Of a DNA stretch of 64,000 nt, positions 28,981 through 38,108 are shown piece after piece. How positions within the stretch are numbered: position 1 is the first letter of the stretch; each line of letters begins with the position of its first letter. Location of the stretch: NCBI RefSeq assembly GCF_900096955.1, contig NZ_FMYL01000003.1:186001-250000 (forward strand), written 5' to 3'. The translations under genes and the position numbers were made by a program. Source of the DNA: Acinetobacter boissieri (GTDB lineage Bacteria; Pseudomonadota; Gammaproteobacteria; Pseudomonadales; Moraxellaceae). A model generated the notes under the pieces. That model worked only from the letters and a program-made list of their open reading frames with translations, searched no databases and was not told where the DNA came from.

Positions 28981-29012
28981 AAAAAGACCACAACATAATG
29001 TGTGGCCTTTTA
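28981..29012 (-). terminator. Intrinsic terminator of the MFS gene
   Basis: On the minus strand, a GGCCACA/TGTGGTC hairpin is followed by TTTTTT, 15-20 bases after the MFS stop. Confidence 0.8.
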
Positions 29013-29026
29013 TAGACTGTTATCGC

Positions 29027-30289
29027 TTACCATTCATAAATTTTAACCTTGACCGCTCGCCAAATTAAACATAATGCAATTATTGATAATGCAATATTTA
29101 ACCCAACAACTGCAGGCCAACCACCATGTTGCCAAAATACACCGCCAAAAGAACCCACAATACTTGAGCCTAAATAATAAAATAGTAAATATAAAGAAGA
29201 GGCATGCCCTTTATTGGTTTTAGCGGTTGAGCTTACATTACTGCTTGCCATTGCATGTGCAATAAAGAACCCTGTTGCAACAAAAGCAACACCAATAATA
29301 ATCGCAAATAGATGACCACTTAATGTAATTAGCGCACCAATGAGCATAGATAAAAAACCTAAACACATAATAGGTGTACGACCTAATTTATCAGCCATAT
29401 AGCCTGCAAGTGTAGACGATACAATACCAAAACTATAAGACAAGAAAATCATGCTAATTTGCGTTTGAGTCAGCTCATAAGGCGCAGTAGATAGTCTAAA
29501 CGTCACGTAGTTAAATAATGTAACGAAAATACTCATCACTAAAAAGCCAATCACATAATTGGTGACGAGAACTTTATTCTTTAAATGCGTTGCCCATGCT
29601 TGGCAATGAAAATTAAAATTAATCCCTTTTTTAGCAACAAAATTACGCGATGCAGGCAGTAGAAAAAAGAAGCCTACACAGCACATAAAGCAAATTATAC
29701 CCAAAATACCCATAGCAACTCGCCATGAGAAGTACTCTGTCATTAAGCCCATGCCTACTCGGCCCATCATACCGCCAAAAGCCGTACCTGCAATATATAA
29801 GCCCATTGTGCGTGCTAAATGTTTTGGGTTTATTTCTTCAGCAATCCACGCCATTGCAACCGCAGGCACACCACCCAAAATAAACCCTTCAACTGCTCGT
29901 GCAACAAGCATTAAATTCCAACTTGGGGAAATTGCACATAAAATATTGAGTAATGCGGCAAGCCCCATAGAACAAAACATAAGCCCTTTACGGCCTAAAG
30001 CTTGCGAAAATGCACTAGATAATACAATAGAAAATGCTAAAAACCCTGTGGTTAATGACAAAGCCAATGAGCTAGTGCTTGCTGTTACACCAAAAGCATG
30101 TGTAAATTCAGGCAATAAAGGTTGTACGCAGTAAATTAAAGAAAAACTGGCAAAGCCTAATAAGAATATAGATATTCCAGCTTTTTGATAGTCTGTTGTT
30201 CCACAGCTAATACCCTCATAAGGGCGGTCATTTTGAATAGGTGTTGATGTACTTTGCTCCAGAGAATCTGTCGCTGACTGAGTTTTCAT
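29027..30289 (-). CDS. MFS transporter, YnfM type
   Basis: 420 residues with 12 predicted helices after a polar N-terminal tail of about 30 residues. IYCVQPLLPEF, GFILGGVPAVAMAW and the HASSLYLLFYYLGSSIVGSFGGVFW segment match the YnfM/YnfM-like drug/metabolite exporters, whose substrate is poorly known. It is divergent from a LysR gene, its probable regulator. Confidence 0.82.
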   Translation of the reverse strand: MKTQSATDSLEQSTSTPIQNDRPYEGISCGTTDYQKAGISIFLLGFASFSLIYCVQPLLPEFTHAFGVTASTSSLALSLTTGFLAFSIVLSSAFSQALGRKGLMFCSMGLAALLNILCAISPSWNLMLVARAVEGFILGGVPAVAMAWIAEEINPKHLARTMGLYIAGTAFGGMMGRVGMGLMTEYFSWRVAMGILGIICFMCCVGFFFLLPASRNFVAKKGINFNFHCQAWATHLKNKVLVTNYVIGFLVMSIFVTLFNYVTFRLSTAPYELTQTQISMIFLSYSFGIVSSTLAGYMADKLGRTPIMCLGFLSMLIGALITLSGHLFAIIIGVAFVATGFFIAHAMASSNVSSTAKTNKGHASSLYLLFYYLGSSIVGSFGGVFWQHGGWPAVVGLNIALSIIALCLIWRAVKVKIYEW

Positions 30290-30313
30290 GATGTGCCTAA
30301 ATGATCACAAAAT

Positions 30314-30370
30314 ATATATTAGATGTGAAATATGGTAACAATTTGAAATATATATGTATAATATATTAGA
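30314..30370. promoter_or_regulatory. Direct repeats between MFS and LysR genes
   Basis: ATATATTAGA occurs at 30314-30323 and 30361-30370 in the divergent spacer; GAAATAT also occurs twice between them. These could be LysR-regulator contacts, but the sequence is so A+T-rich that chance is possible. Confidence 0.3.
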
Positions 30371-30395
30371 CATCATAGAACTATACTTTTTAAAT

Positions 30396-31292
30396 ATGGA
30401 AATACGTCACATAAAATACTTTATGGCTGTGGCAAAAACACATAATTTCTCAAAAGCAGCACAACTGCTAGGGATTAGTCAGCCACCTTTAAGTATTCAA
30501 ATCAAACATTTAGAAGAAGAAATTGGTAGCGAATTATTTTATCGTACATCGCAAGGTGCAACACTTACGGCTGCAGGTGAAGTGTTTTTAAAGTCTGTGG
30601 CGAATATTGAAGCACAACTATTATCGGCCATAGAACAAACGCAACGCGTTGCAAATGGCGATATGGGGGAATTACGGTTAGGCTTTACTGGTACAGCTAT
30701 ATTAAACCCACTCATACCACAAGCAATCTATACCTTTCAAAAAAAGTATCCTAATGTCAATCTTATTTTAAAAGAAGCAAACTCATTATTATTAATAGAT
30801 GATGTTGCAAATAATGAATTAGATATTGCTGTAATTCGTACACCTCACAACTACCCTTCAGATATTTGCATTCAACATCTTGTTTATGAAAATTTAGTTG
30901 CTGTACTTCATCAAGACACACCCTGTACGGGCGAGCCTTACATTTTACTCAGCTCACTCAAAGACCAAAAATTTATTGTATCACCATACGAAGTGAGCGC
31001 AGGCTTACACGATGCGACCATTAATGCCTGTAAACAAAGTGGCTTTGAGCCTATATTTGGCCCAAGTGCACCACAAATTGTATCTATTCTATCGCTTGTT
31101 GCAGCTAATTTGGGTGTGTCATTGGTTCCTGAAACAACCCAACAAGTCAATATAAAAGGCATTCGCTATAAAGCTTTGCATCCAGACACCACAAAAGTCA
31201 GTTTAGGTCTAGCTCATCAGCACGACTACCATTGTCAACCTGCCATTAACTTCTCGAGTATTTTACATACATTGCTCAATGAACAGAGTTAA
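30396..31292 (+). CDS. LysR-type transcriptional regulator
   Basis: The start at ATG 30396 (MEIRHIKYFMAVAKTHNFSK) gives 298 residues and the usual LysR N terminus; an in-frame ATG at 30354 adds 14 unlikely residues. The winged HTH is at residues 1-60 and the substrate-binding domain at about 90-295, in the style of BenM/CatM-like regulators. It is divergent from the MFS exporter, which it probably controls. It ends 9 bases from the convergent lipocalin. Confidence 0.88.
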   Translation: MEIRHIKYFMAVAKTHNFSKAAQLLGISQPPLSIQIKHLEEEIGSELFYRTSQGATLTAAGEVFLKSVANIEAQLLSAIEQTQRVANGDMGELRLGFTGTAILNPLIPQAIYTFQKKYPNVNLILKEANSLLLIDDVANNELDIAVIRTPHNYPSDICIQHLVYENLVAVLHQDTPCTGEPYILLSSLKDQKFIVSPYEVSAGLHDATINACKQSGFEPIFGPSAPQIVSILSLVAANLGVSLVPETTQQVNIKGIRYKALHPDTTKVSLGLAHQHDYHCQPAINFSSILHTLLNEQS

Positions 31293-31301
31293 TAACGTGG
31301 T

Positions 31302-31859
31302 TTAACGATGCTCACCAACAATGAGAGATGATAAGTCATAACCTTGTTCAATCGCTGTATCTAAAAAAGATTGGCGCGTTTCTTCTGAAATTTCAGGTGT
31401 GCGTGCCAATAACCATAAATATTTATGTTGACCATCACCAATCAGCGCGGTTTGATAGTCTTCGTCTAAACGTAAAACCCAATAGTCACCTTTTGTACAA
31501 GGTAACCACTGCAAACATTTTGGTAAAAAACTCACTTTAAGTTGGCTGTTGCCTTTGTTTTGAACAAATGCGGTACCTTTCGCTGTTTTGTTACGGCCTT
31601 TTTTATCTATGCAACGGTTAGTTACAGCAATGGTTTGATCTGGGTTCAGCGCATAATGTGCCGATGTATTATAACTGGCCCGATCTTGAAAATAGTTCGG
31701 TAATCGAGCAATCTCATACCACTGTCCTAAGTATTTTGAAAGATCAACACTTTCTATTGCTTGAGGGGTATGCGTAACCGATTTACTTTTCTTTTTCCGG
31801 TATAGCACCACGCCTACGCCAATTGCCACTGTTGCAAACAGTAAGTTTTTCTTTTTCAT
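31302..31859 (-). CDS. Lipocalin of the Blc/apolipoprotein D family, membrane-anchored
   Basis: 185 residues from the ATG at 31859, which has GGAGTAGG just upstream. The lipocalin domain (about residues 35-180) has the GxW motif (YLGQWYEIARLP), the NRC segment, and a C-terminal LARTPEIS motif as in bacterial Blc, which binds lipids at the outer membrane. E. coli Blc is a lipoprotein; here I see no lipobox Cys. Instead a single hydrophobic stretch lies between Lys clusters (residues 2-24), so it may be held in the inner membrane. Confidence 0.87.
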   Translation of the reverse strand: MKKKNLLFATVAIGVGVVLYRKKKSKSVTHTPQAIESVDLSKYLGQWYEIARLPNYFQDRASYNTSAHYALNPDQTIAVTNRCIDKKGRNKTAKGTAFVQNKGNSQLKVSFLPKCLQWLPCTKGDYWVLRLDEDYQTALIGDGQHKYLWLLARTPEISEETRQSFLDTAIEQGYDLSSLIVGEHR

Positions 31860-32022
31860 TTTCCTACTCCGCATCACATTTCATATATCGTTATTCTATT
31901 AAATCTTAAATATAGATAAAGTTCTGTTTAAAAACAGCATTGGTTTGTATCTTTATCTCTATATGTAGTTCTTGAATATAAAAAATGGGGATCACATTAA
32001 GTGCATAGTAACCATCTGCTCA

Positions 32023-32553
32023 CTAAACCTCTTGCATCGAGAGTACTTTGGCAAAGTCAGCATCAAGTAAAGATATTGTTGTATTGTGAATGATCTCGGC
32101 ATCTAAGCCATCAGTTGCTAAATCAAAGCTGATGGTCGCATCTTTAACAACACACATATTAAAGCCTAAATCAGCACCATGTCGTATGGTTGAATTTACA
32201 CAAAAGCCTGTGACACCACCAATTACAATAATTTCATCCACCTGTATTTGCTTTAAGTGATCAGCAAGATCGGTTGACACAAATGCAGATGATGTATTTT
32301 TAATAAAAACTGGTTCTCTTGCTTGACTTTGAAACTTAGAAATTATTGGGTAAGAGGTCGCCTCTTTATGTAAAAAGCTTCCCTTTTCAACTGTTTCATG
32401 CATGACATGTACAACATGCACGTTATTTTCTCTAAATTTATGAAGTACATAAACCATATTATCTATGGCATTTGGTGGAAAAAAAGCAACGCCCGCTTGT
32501 ATTCTTTCTTCAATAAAAACTTGCATATCTATAATCAGTAATGCTCTGCTCAC
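32023..32553 (-). CDS. Cysteine hydrolase, isochorismatase-like
   Basis: 176 residues of the isochorismatase/nicotinamidase fold. The catalytic triad is visible as Asp9 (IIDMQ), Lys85 (FIKNTSSAF) and Cys118 (VTGFCVNSTIR), with the usual cis-peptide GGV before it. Such enzymes cut amide or ether bonds in small molecules; the substrate cannot be read from sequence. It starts at GTG with GGAG upstream, and lies 54 bases after the GNAT gene in the same direction. Confidence 0.88.
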   Translation of the reverse strand: MSRALLIIDMQVFIEERIQAGVAFFPPNAIDNMVYVLHKFRENNVHVVHVMHETVEKGSFLHKEATSYPIISKFQSQAREPVFIKNTSSAFVSTDLADHLKQIQVDEIIVIGGVTGFCVNSTIRHGADLGFNMCVVKDATISFDLATDGLDAEIIHNTTISLLDADFAKVLSMQEV

Positions 32554-32607
32554 CTATATCTCCGAAAATTAAATATTATTTATCGTTAAATATTTAACAA
32601 GATGTTA

Positions 32608-33168
32608 TTAATACCAATATCCCATCATTTCTAATACACTATTTTCAACCCATTCCTTGTTAGCCAATGGTTTATACATCAAACAATGTCCAACATGTTC
32701 TTCTTTCATACCATAATTTACATGCTCTTCTGTAACGAGCCATTTTACATATTGACTAGTTAATCTAAAACCAAATTTTTCATAAAAATCAGGCTTATCT
32801 GTCGATAACAATAAAAAATCAATATTGTCACTCAATACAGAGACTTGCTCTATTAATGATTTAAGTAAAAATGTACCTAAACCCTGATGATGTAATGCCG
32901 GTACAATTGCAAAATCAATCAGACCCAATACATTAATGGGCTGTTTATTTAACGTCATTACACGAAAATCTAGACCAATTTGACCAACCAACTGAGTATG
33001 ATCTTTCAACAAAAATCGACTATGTGGAAGTTGTTTAAAATAGTGCCGACCATGAAAGTCTTCTTCTGGAAACGCAACATGTAACAATATGGCTATTTGC
33101 TCTTTTGTTTCTTGGCTGAGTTGAAACTCAGTGATTAATTCTAAAGAAAGATCAGCATAATTTATCAT
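32608..33168 (-). CDS. GNAT-family N-acetyltransferase
   Basis: 186 residues. The acetyl-CoA site is recognisable at about residues 85-110 (FAIVPALHHQGLGTFLLKSL), followed by the DFYEKFGF motif near 128. Acceptor unknown; it could acetylate an amine drug or metabolite. AAGGAAG precedes the ATG. It is flanked by a cysteine hydrolase and a kinase-fold protein on the same strand. Confidence 0.85.
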   Translation of the reverse strand: MINYADLSLELITEFQLSQETKEQIAILLHVAFPEEDFHGRHYFKQLPHSRFLLKDHTQLVGQIGLDFRVMTLNKQPINVLGLIDFAIVPALHHQGLGTFLLKSLIEQVSVLSDNIDFLLLSTDKPDFYEKFGFRLTSQYVKWLVTEEHVNYGMKEEHVGHCLMYKPLANKEWVENSVLEMMGYWY

Positions 33169-33232
33169 TGTAGATAAACTTCCTTTTATTTATAGGTTTA
33201 GCATTTGAAACTATACATCTAATGAGTAGATC

Positions 33233-33940
33233 TTAAAAAATAAAGGTTCCCAAAACATCTTCTCCAATTAAAGCTTTATATAGCCGATCTTCATAAAACC
33301 CACTTCCAACCCAAACTTTACCGCCTCGTTTTGAAATAAAATCTGGAACGCACTTATCTACAGAAGTATGACCTAATGTAAGCAGGTCTTTTGCTGAAAT
33401 ATTTTGAATAGGAATTGCATTTGAAAAGTCTGAATTTATAGGAAATATGCCATCCACATTGGTTAAAATCATGGTGATTGGCGCTTGTACAGCCCAAGCA
33501 AACCAAACTGCGATGCCATCAGATGTAATATCCCAAGTTTTTTCAAAGGGATCCATAGCAAAAATAATTTTTGAAGGCAAGACTACTGGAATAAACCCTT
33601 CTTCAGAGATACACCGAGCTTCAGAAAGTGTCGTGCATGGCCGTAAAAATTGGCTAAAAACTTTATCACAAATGAATAACCCCGTTTGATCTTGCGCTCT
33701 TGCACAGGCCGCATGATGCGTTTCAGGGGACAATGGAAATTTTTTATTAATACTTTCAATGGTTTTATCTGTTGGACCACCCCCTGGTATTACTAGTATT
33801 TTCTTACCATGCTGTCTACACAGTTCTAAAGACTGAATAGCAGAGTACATTTTGTCGTGTTCTAGGAGTAAACTTCCTCCAAATTTAACAACACAGTCAA
33901 AATGATAATCTGTATACCCTAAAATAGATGTTTTTTTCAT
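33233..33940 (-). CDS. Amino-acid-kinase-fold protein
   Basis: 235 residues with the Rossmann-like AAK pattern: VVKFGGSLL near the N terminus, VIPGGGPTD around residue 52, the DITSDGIAVW motif and LTNVDGIFP. This resembles the small kinases related to UMP kinase and to MfnE (aminomethylfuran phosphate kinase) rather than to glutamate kinase, as there is no PUA domain. The substrate is unknown. It sits upstream of a GNAT and a cysteine hydrolase, possibly one transcript. Confidence 0.75.
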   Translation of the reverse strand: MKKTSILGYTDYHFDCVVKFGGSLLLEHDKMYSAIQSLELCRQHGKKILVIPGGGPTDKTIESINKKFPLSPETHHAACARAQDQTGLFICDKVFSQFLRPCTTLSEARCISEEGFIPVVLPSKIIFAMDPFEKTWDITSDGIAVWFAWAVQAPITMILTNVDGIFPINSDFSNAIPIQNISAKDLLTLGHTSVDKCVPDFISKRGGKVWVGSGFYEDRLYKALIGEDVLGTFIF

Positions 33941-34031
33941 TTATTTATGATTCCTTTTCAGCGAAACAGCATATCTTTTATCTATAAAAATTCTTTTTAT
34001 TTCAAAATATAACAGTTATATTTTCATGATC

Positions 34032-34448
34032 TCAATCTAATATATACCCTAATGCTACATAAATTAGCTCGAGATCTTGAGCATCTTTCTCTCGTCCATA
34101 GTGCTTTTTAAATTTAGCTAAAGTGTGTAAATCAATAAACTGAACTTCATGAAAAATATCGGCATGTTCAAATAATTCACTGGTGCTTAATGAGAAGCTT
34201 TCAGTATTTACATCAAGGTAAATTTCAGCCACATGATGATATAACTTAGGTTTTCCATTTGGACGTACCTTATAAATCCAATCAGGATTATTTTTTAGTT
34301 CTTCAAATAGTTTTGGCGTTACCACAATATCAATATCAGAAGTCTCTCGAATATCCCTAATGGCTAAAGCACCGCCCCCAACAACAATATATTCATGTAT
34401 TGGAAGTTTTAATTTATCTATTTCATTGATGAGTTGTGTACTGTTCAT
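34032..34448 (-). CDS. Nucleotidyltransferase-like protein
   Basis: 138 residues. GGGALAIRDIRETSDIDIVV carries the GG...RxTxDIDhhh pattern of the Pol-beta nucleotidyltransferase superfamily seen in AbiEii- and MNT-like proteins, and a C-terminal helical region with KHYGREKDAQDL follows. No partner antitoxin gene is adjacent. Function is unassigned. It has its own start 66 bases after the pepN terminator on the other side. Confidence 0.7.
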   Translation of the reverse strand: MNSTQLINEIDKLKLPIHEYIVVGGGALAIRDIRETSDIDIVVTPKLFEELKNNPDWIYKVRPNGKPKLYHHVAEIYLDVNTESFSLSTSELFEHADIFHEVQFIDLHTLAKFKKHYGREKDAQDLELIYVALGYILD

Positions 34449-34470
34449 TGTAGCTCATCCTAATAATATT

Positions 34471-34505
34471 AAAAAAAACCGCATCACATCGTGATACGGT
34501 TTTTA
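34471..34505 (-). terminator. Intrinsic terminator read on the minus strand upstream of pepN 3' end
   Basis: AAAAACCG-ATCAC / GTGAT-CGGTTTTT hairpin with a T8 tail on the minus strand, 10 bases beyond the pepN stop at 34515. It ends the pepN transcript before the nucleotidyltransferase gene. Confidence 0.85.
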
Positions 34506-34514
34506 AAAATTTGC

Positions 34515-37121
34515 TTATGCATTCAGTATACTACTGAGTGTTTCCGATACATTTTTTGAACGGATACTTGGTTGCACGTCTTTTAACGCCTGCAACACTT
34601 CAGATCGTTTTGGCTCTGCAAGCGTATACCAACGTGACAAGGCTTGTAATAGTCGAGACCCAATAATTGGGTTTTTCTCGTCTAAATACTTCGCCAACTC
34701 AACGGCATGTTGTACACCAAAACTCCATGCATTGACAGGACGACTATTCAAACCGCCAATCACTGCACGAATACGGTTTGGTGTACCTAAGTCGTAATCT
34801 GGATGAGTAGCCAATGCTTTTAACTGCGCTTCTGTTAAGTTTGGATGTGCTGCTTGAATCATAAACCATTGATCAAGTGCTAAAGGTTCATCTTTAAAAC
34901 GTGTATAGAATGTTGCCAAGGCATCCGTCGCTTGTGGTGCATCATACCAAACCAAAACTTTTAATGCGCCCAAGCGCTCAGTGATGTTTTTACTGTCACT
35001 AAACTGTGCAAATGCCAAATCAAAGACCTCTTTGTCTTTTTGAGTCGCCATATAGCTCAGCATAATATTTTTTAAAGCACGCTCACCCATCGCTTGTGAA
35101 AACTCAGATTGCTTTGCAGGATCTAGCGATTTATAAGTGTCTTTCCAAAACTCACCCATCGCTTCAGCAACAGTTTGAATTAATTGGCTACGAATTGCTT
35201 TCACATGCTCTGGTGAATAGTTATTATCTATAAGACTAGCTAAATAATTTTCAGAAGGTACGTCAAGCAAACGAGAGGCCAGTAACGGATCTTTCTTCAC
35301 TACCGCAGGTAAAGTATGCTTTAACGCATCAATATAGCTTTGTGCAGCGTGACCATTGAGTAAAATACGTTCAAGCAAGGTTTGTGTTGCTTGCCATTGG
35401 TTGAAACCATTGGTTTCATGTTGAATTAAAAATGCCAGTGCATCATCTGAATAATCAAAGACCAAGTTCACAGGCGCCGAAAAGTTACGCAATAGAGATA
35501 CAACAGGTGCTTGCGCTACATCTGTAAAAACAATACTTGCTTCATCTTGATCAAATAAATACATGCCATCTTGTACGTGATTTTCAAATAAGTCACTTGA
35601 ATGCAACGTATATTGCTCACCTGTATTTGGATTAAACAATGCGACTGCAACAGGAATCGGTACAGCTTTTAAATCAGGATATTTTGCATTGGCTTTTAGA
35701 CTTTGCTTAAAGCTAAGCTGGTATGTTTTCGCCGTAGCATCGTAGTCTGCATGAACATGTAGTGTTGGCGTACCTGGTTGATTATACCAACGTAAAAATG
35801 CAGATAAATCAACACCTGAACCTGCTGATAATGAAGTAATCCAATCTTCTACTGTAACGGCTTGACCATCGTGACGGCGGAAGTATTCATCTGTACCCGC
35901 ACGATATTTGGCTTTACCCAGTAAAGTCGCCATCATACGGTTAATTTCAGCACCTTTTTCATACACAGTGGCAGTATAAAAGTTATTAATTTCTACAAAG
36001 TGGTCTGGACGCGGTGGATGTGATAACGGGCCTGCATCTTCAGGGAATTGATGTGATTTCAATACAGATACATCATCAATACGCTGTACAGCCGCTGACT
36101 GTAAATCTTCCGAGAATGATTGATCACGGAAAACAGTTAAGCCTTCTTTTAAACACAACTGAAACCAATCTCTACACGTAATACGGTTCCCTGTCCAGTT
36201 GTGGAAATATTCGTGTGCAATCACCGATTGTACGCGCATAATCGCACCATCTGTGGTGTATTCTTCATCTGCCAATACACACGCTGTATTAAAGATATTT
36301 AAACCTTTATTTTCCATTGCTCCCATATTGAACTGGCTTACAGCAACAATCATATAGTTGTCTAGATCATACGGTAGTCCGTAATGCTCTTCGTCCCAAC
36401 GCATAGAGTGCTTCAAGGCTTCCATCGCAATGTGACACTTAGGAATATCTTTTTCAATCGCATAAATCTCTAAAGCCACATCACGGCCTTCAGACGTCAC
36501 ATAGTGGTCTTTTAGTACAGCTAAATCACCGACCACACAGGCAAATAAATACGCAGGTTTTTTGGTTGGATCTTCCCAAATCGCATAATGGCGTGTGGCA
36601 TTCACTTCGCCTTTTTCAAGCAAGTTACCATTGGCCAGCAGAATTGGATATTTTTTATCTGCTTCTACACGTGTTGTAAACACAGACAGTACATCTGGAC
36701 GGTCTGGATAAAAGGTAATTTTACGGAATCCTTCAGGTTCATTTTGTGTCACAAATAAATCACCTGCTTTATATAAACCTTCAAGCATGGTGTTTGTTTC
36801 TGGATGAATATGTACTGATGTTTCAAGCTTTAGTTTCTCTGGTGTATTTAAGATCACCAGTTGCTCTGTATCTAGCTGATACTGTGCTTCACTCAGAACA
36901 TCATCATTTATTTTCACACATTTAAGTTCAAGCTCACGGCCTAGCAATACCAATGGCCCTTCAGCTTGACGTTGCATATGTAGCACACTATTAACAATCG
37001 TGTAATCATCGAAGACTTGTATGTCTAAGTGAACTGATTCAACCAAATATGTTGGTTTTTGATAGTCTTTTAGGTAAACCGTTTCATCTGCTTGTACTAC
37101 AGGGTTTGCAGCTATATTCAT
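34515..37121 (-). CDS. pepN: Aminopeptidase N (M1)
   Basis: Zinc aminopeptidase that trims peptides in the cytoplasm. The exopeptidase motif GAMENKGLN and the zinc motif HEYFHNWTGNR with a downstream Glu are present. An Ig-like domain and a helical C-terminal domain complete the 868-residue protein. The ATG at 37121 has AGGA ten bases upstream; the TTG at 37145 is not needed. It is transcribed alone. Confidence 0.96.
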   Translation of the reverse strand: MNIAANPVVQADETVYLKDYQKPTYLVESVHLDIQVFDDYTIVNSVLHMQRQAEGPLVLLGRELELKCVKINDDVLSEAQYQLDTEQLVILNTPEKLKLETSVHIHPETNTMLEGLYKAGDLFVTQNEPEGFRKITFYPDRPDVLSVFTTRVEADKKYPILLANGNLLEKGEVNATRHYAIWEDPTKKPAYLFACVVGDLAVLKDHYVTSEGRDVALEIYAIEKDIPKCHIAMEALKHSMRWDEEHYGLPYDLDNYMIVAVSQFNMGAMENKGLNIFNTACVLADEEYTTDGAIMRVQSVIAHEYFHNWTGNRITCRDWFQLCLKEGLTVFRDQSFSEDLQSAAVQRIDDVSVLKSHQFPEDAGPLSHPPRPDHFVEINNFYTATVYEKGAEINRMMATLLGKAKYRAGTDEYFRRHDGQAVTVEDWITSLSAGSGVDLSAFLRWYNQPGTPTLHVHADYDATAKTYQLSFKQSLKANAKYPDLKAVPIPVAVALFNPNTGEQYTLHSSDLFENHVQDGMYLFDQDEASIVFTDVAQAPVVSLLRNFSAPVNLVFDYSDDALAFLIQHETNGFNQWQATQTLLERILLNGHAAQSYIDALKHTLPAVVKKDPLLASRLLDVPSENYLASLIDNNYSPEHVKAIRSQLIQTVAEAMGEFWKDTYKSLDPAKQSEFSQAMGERALKNIMLSYMATQKDKEVFDLAFAQFSDSKNITERLGALKVLVWYDAPQATDALATFYTRFKDEPLALDQWFMIQAAHPNLTEAQLKALATHPDYDLGTPNRIRAVIGGLNSRPVNAWSFGVQHAVELAKYLDEKNPIIGSRLLQALSRWYTLAEPKRSEVLQALKDVQPSIRSKNVSETLSSILNA

Positions 37122-37477
37122 ATTAGATCCTATTGGTTGCACCAACTTAACCTTCTTTTGTTAAGTGTTGTCGTTATATATGTCATTAATGAGGCAGTCA
37201 CACTAGAAATTCAATAGATCACTGCTCAATTGACTTTGATTTGTGCATTAAATACAAAAAACATGCCATATAGTTACAGTTTTTTGAATATGTTTATTAC
37301 TAGATTCTAAGAGATCAAACTTAAACCACTTTATAATTTTTATCCTTTGCACGATAATACTAACAGTGCTTTTGTAAGCAAAATTAACACTTGTACATTA
37401 AGTCATAAAATCACTTCATTGGTTTTTATCATTTCAATCTACTAAATAAATAAAATATTAACAAAAGAGTCTTTCCT
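37122..37477. other. Divergent intergenic region pepN-NUDIX
   Basis: About 355 A+T-rich bases. No ORF, RNA gene or clear palindrome is visible. The promoters of pepN and of the NUDIX gene must lie here. Confidence 0.45.
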
Positions 37478-37939
37478 ATGCGTGTTAGAAAATAAGCCAG
37501 AGTATTACTTATCAATAAAAACTTAGAAATATTGCTTTTTAAATTTTGTCACACAACAGATGCTTTAGCAGGACAAAGCTACTGGGCAACTGTCGGTGGT
37601 GGTGTCAAAACCAATGAAACTTTCCAACAAGCGGCTTGTAGAGAATTATTAGAAGAAACAGGGCTTAGTATAAATGATGTTGGGCCATGCATCGCCACAC
37701 GCAGTTTTGAAATGCAACTACCAAGCGCCGAGACTGTGATCGCTGATGAACATTTTTTTGCTGTTTTTATTGAAAACAATGACATTAAAATGGACTCTTG
37801 GACCAAACATGAGAAAAGCGTCATTAAGCAATATCAGTGGTGGCATTTGAATGAACTCAAAAACACACCTGAAACAGTTTTTCCAAATAATATTCCACAC
37901 ATATTGAGCGATTACTTTCCTCATCTATTCAAAGGTTAA
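37478..37939 (+). pseudogene. NUDIX hydrolase broken by an in-frame stop at codon 6
   Basis: ATG 37478 reads MRVRK, then TAA at 37493-37495. The same frame then continues without further stops (ARVLLINKNLEILLFKFCH) through a perfect NUDIX box (GGVKTNE...CRELLEETGL) to 37939. The first beta-strand of the fold lies just after the stop, so the stop cuts a normal gene of about 153 codons. Rescue by a TTG at 37532 would lose that strand. It is either a recent pseudogene, a sequence error, or a readthrough case. Substrate unknown; NUDIX enzymes cleave nucleoside diphosphate derivatives. Confidence 0.8.
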
Positions 37940-38108
37940 TGTTTTATATATCAAATGATTATTTTATAGATTATGTGATTACTTATCAGATAAATAATTT
38001 TAAATATATTTAAAATGGCTTTGTTTCATACAAAAATATTAAATCACACTGACTTATTGGCGTTTGGCTTGTATACTTTAAATTAAGTCTAAATCAGAGT
38101 CGTTTTTT

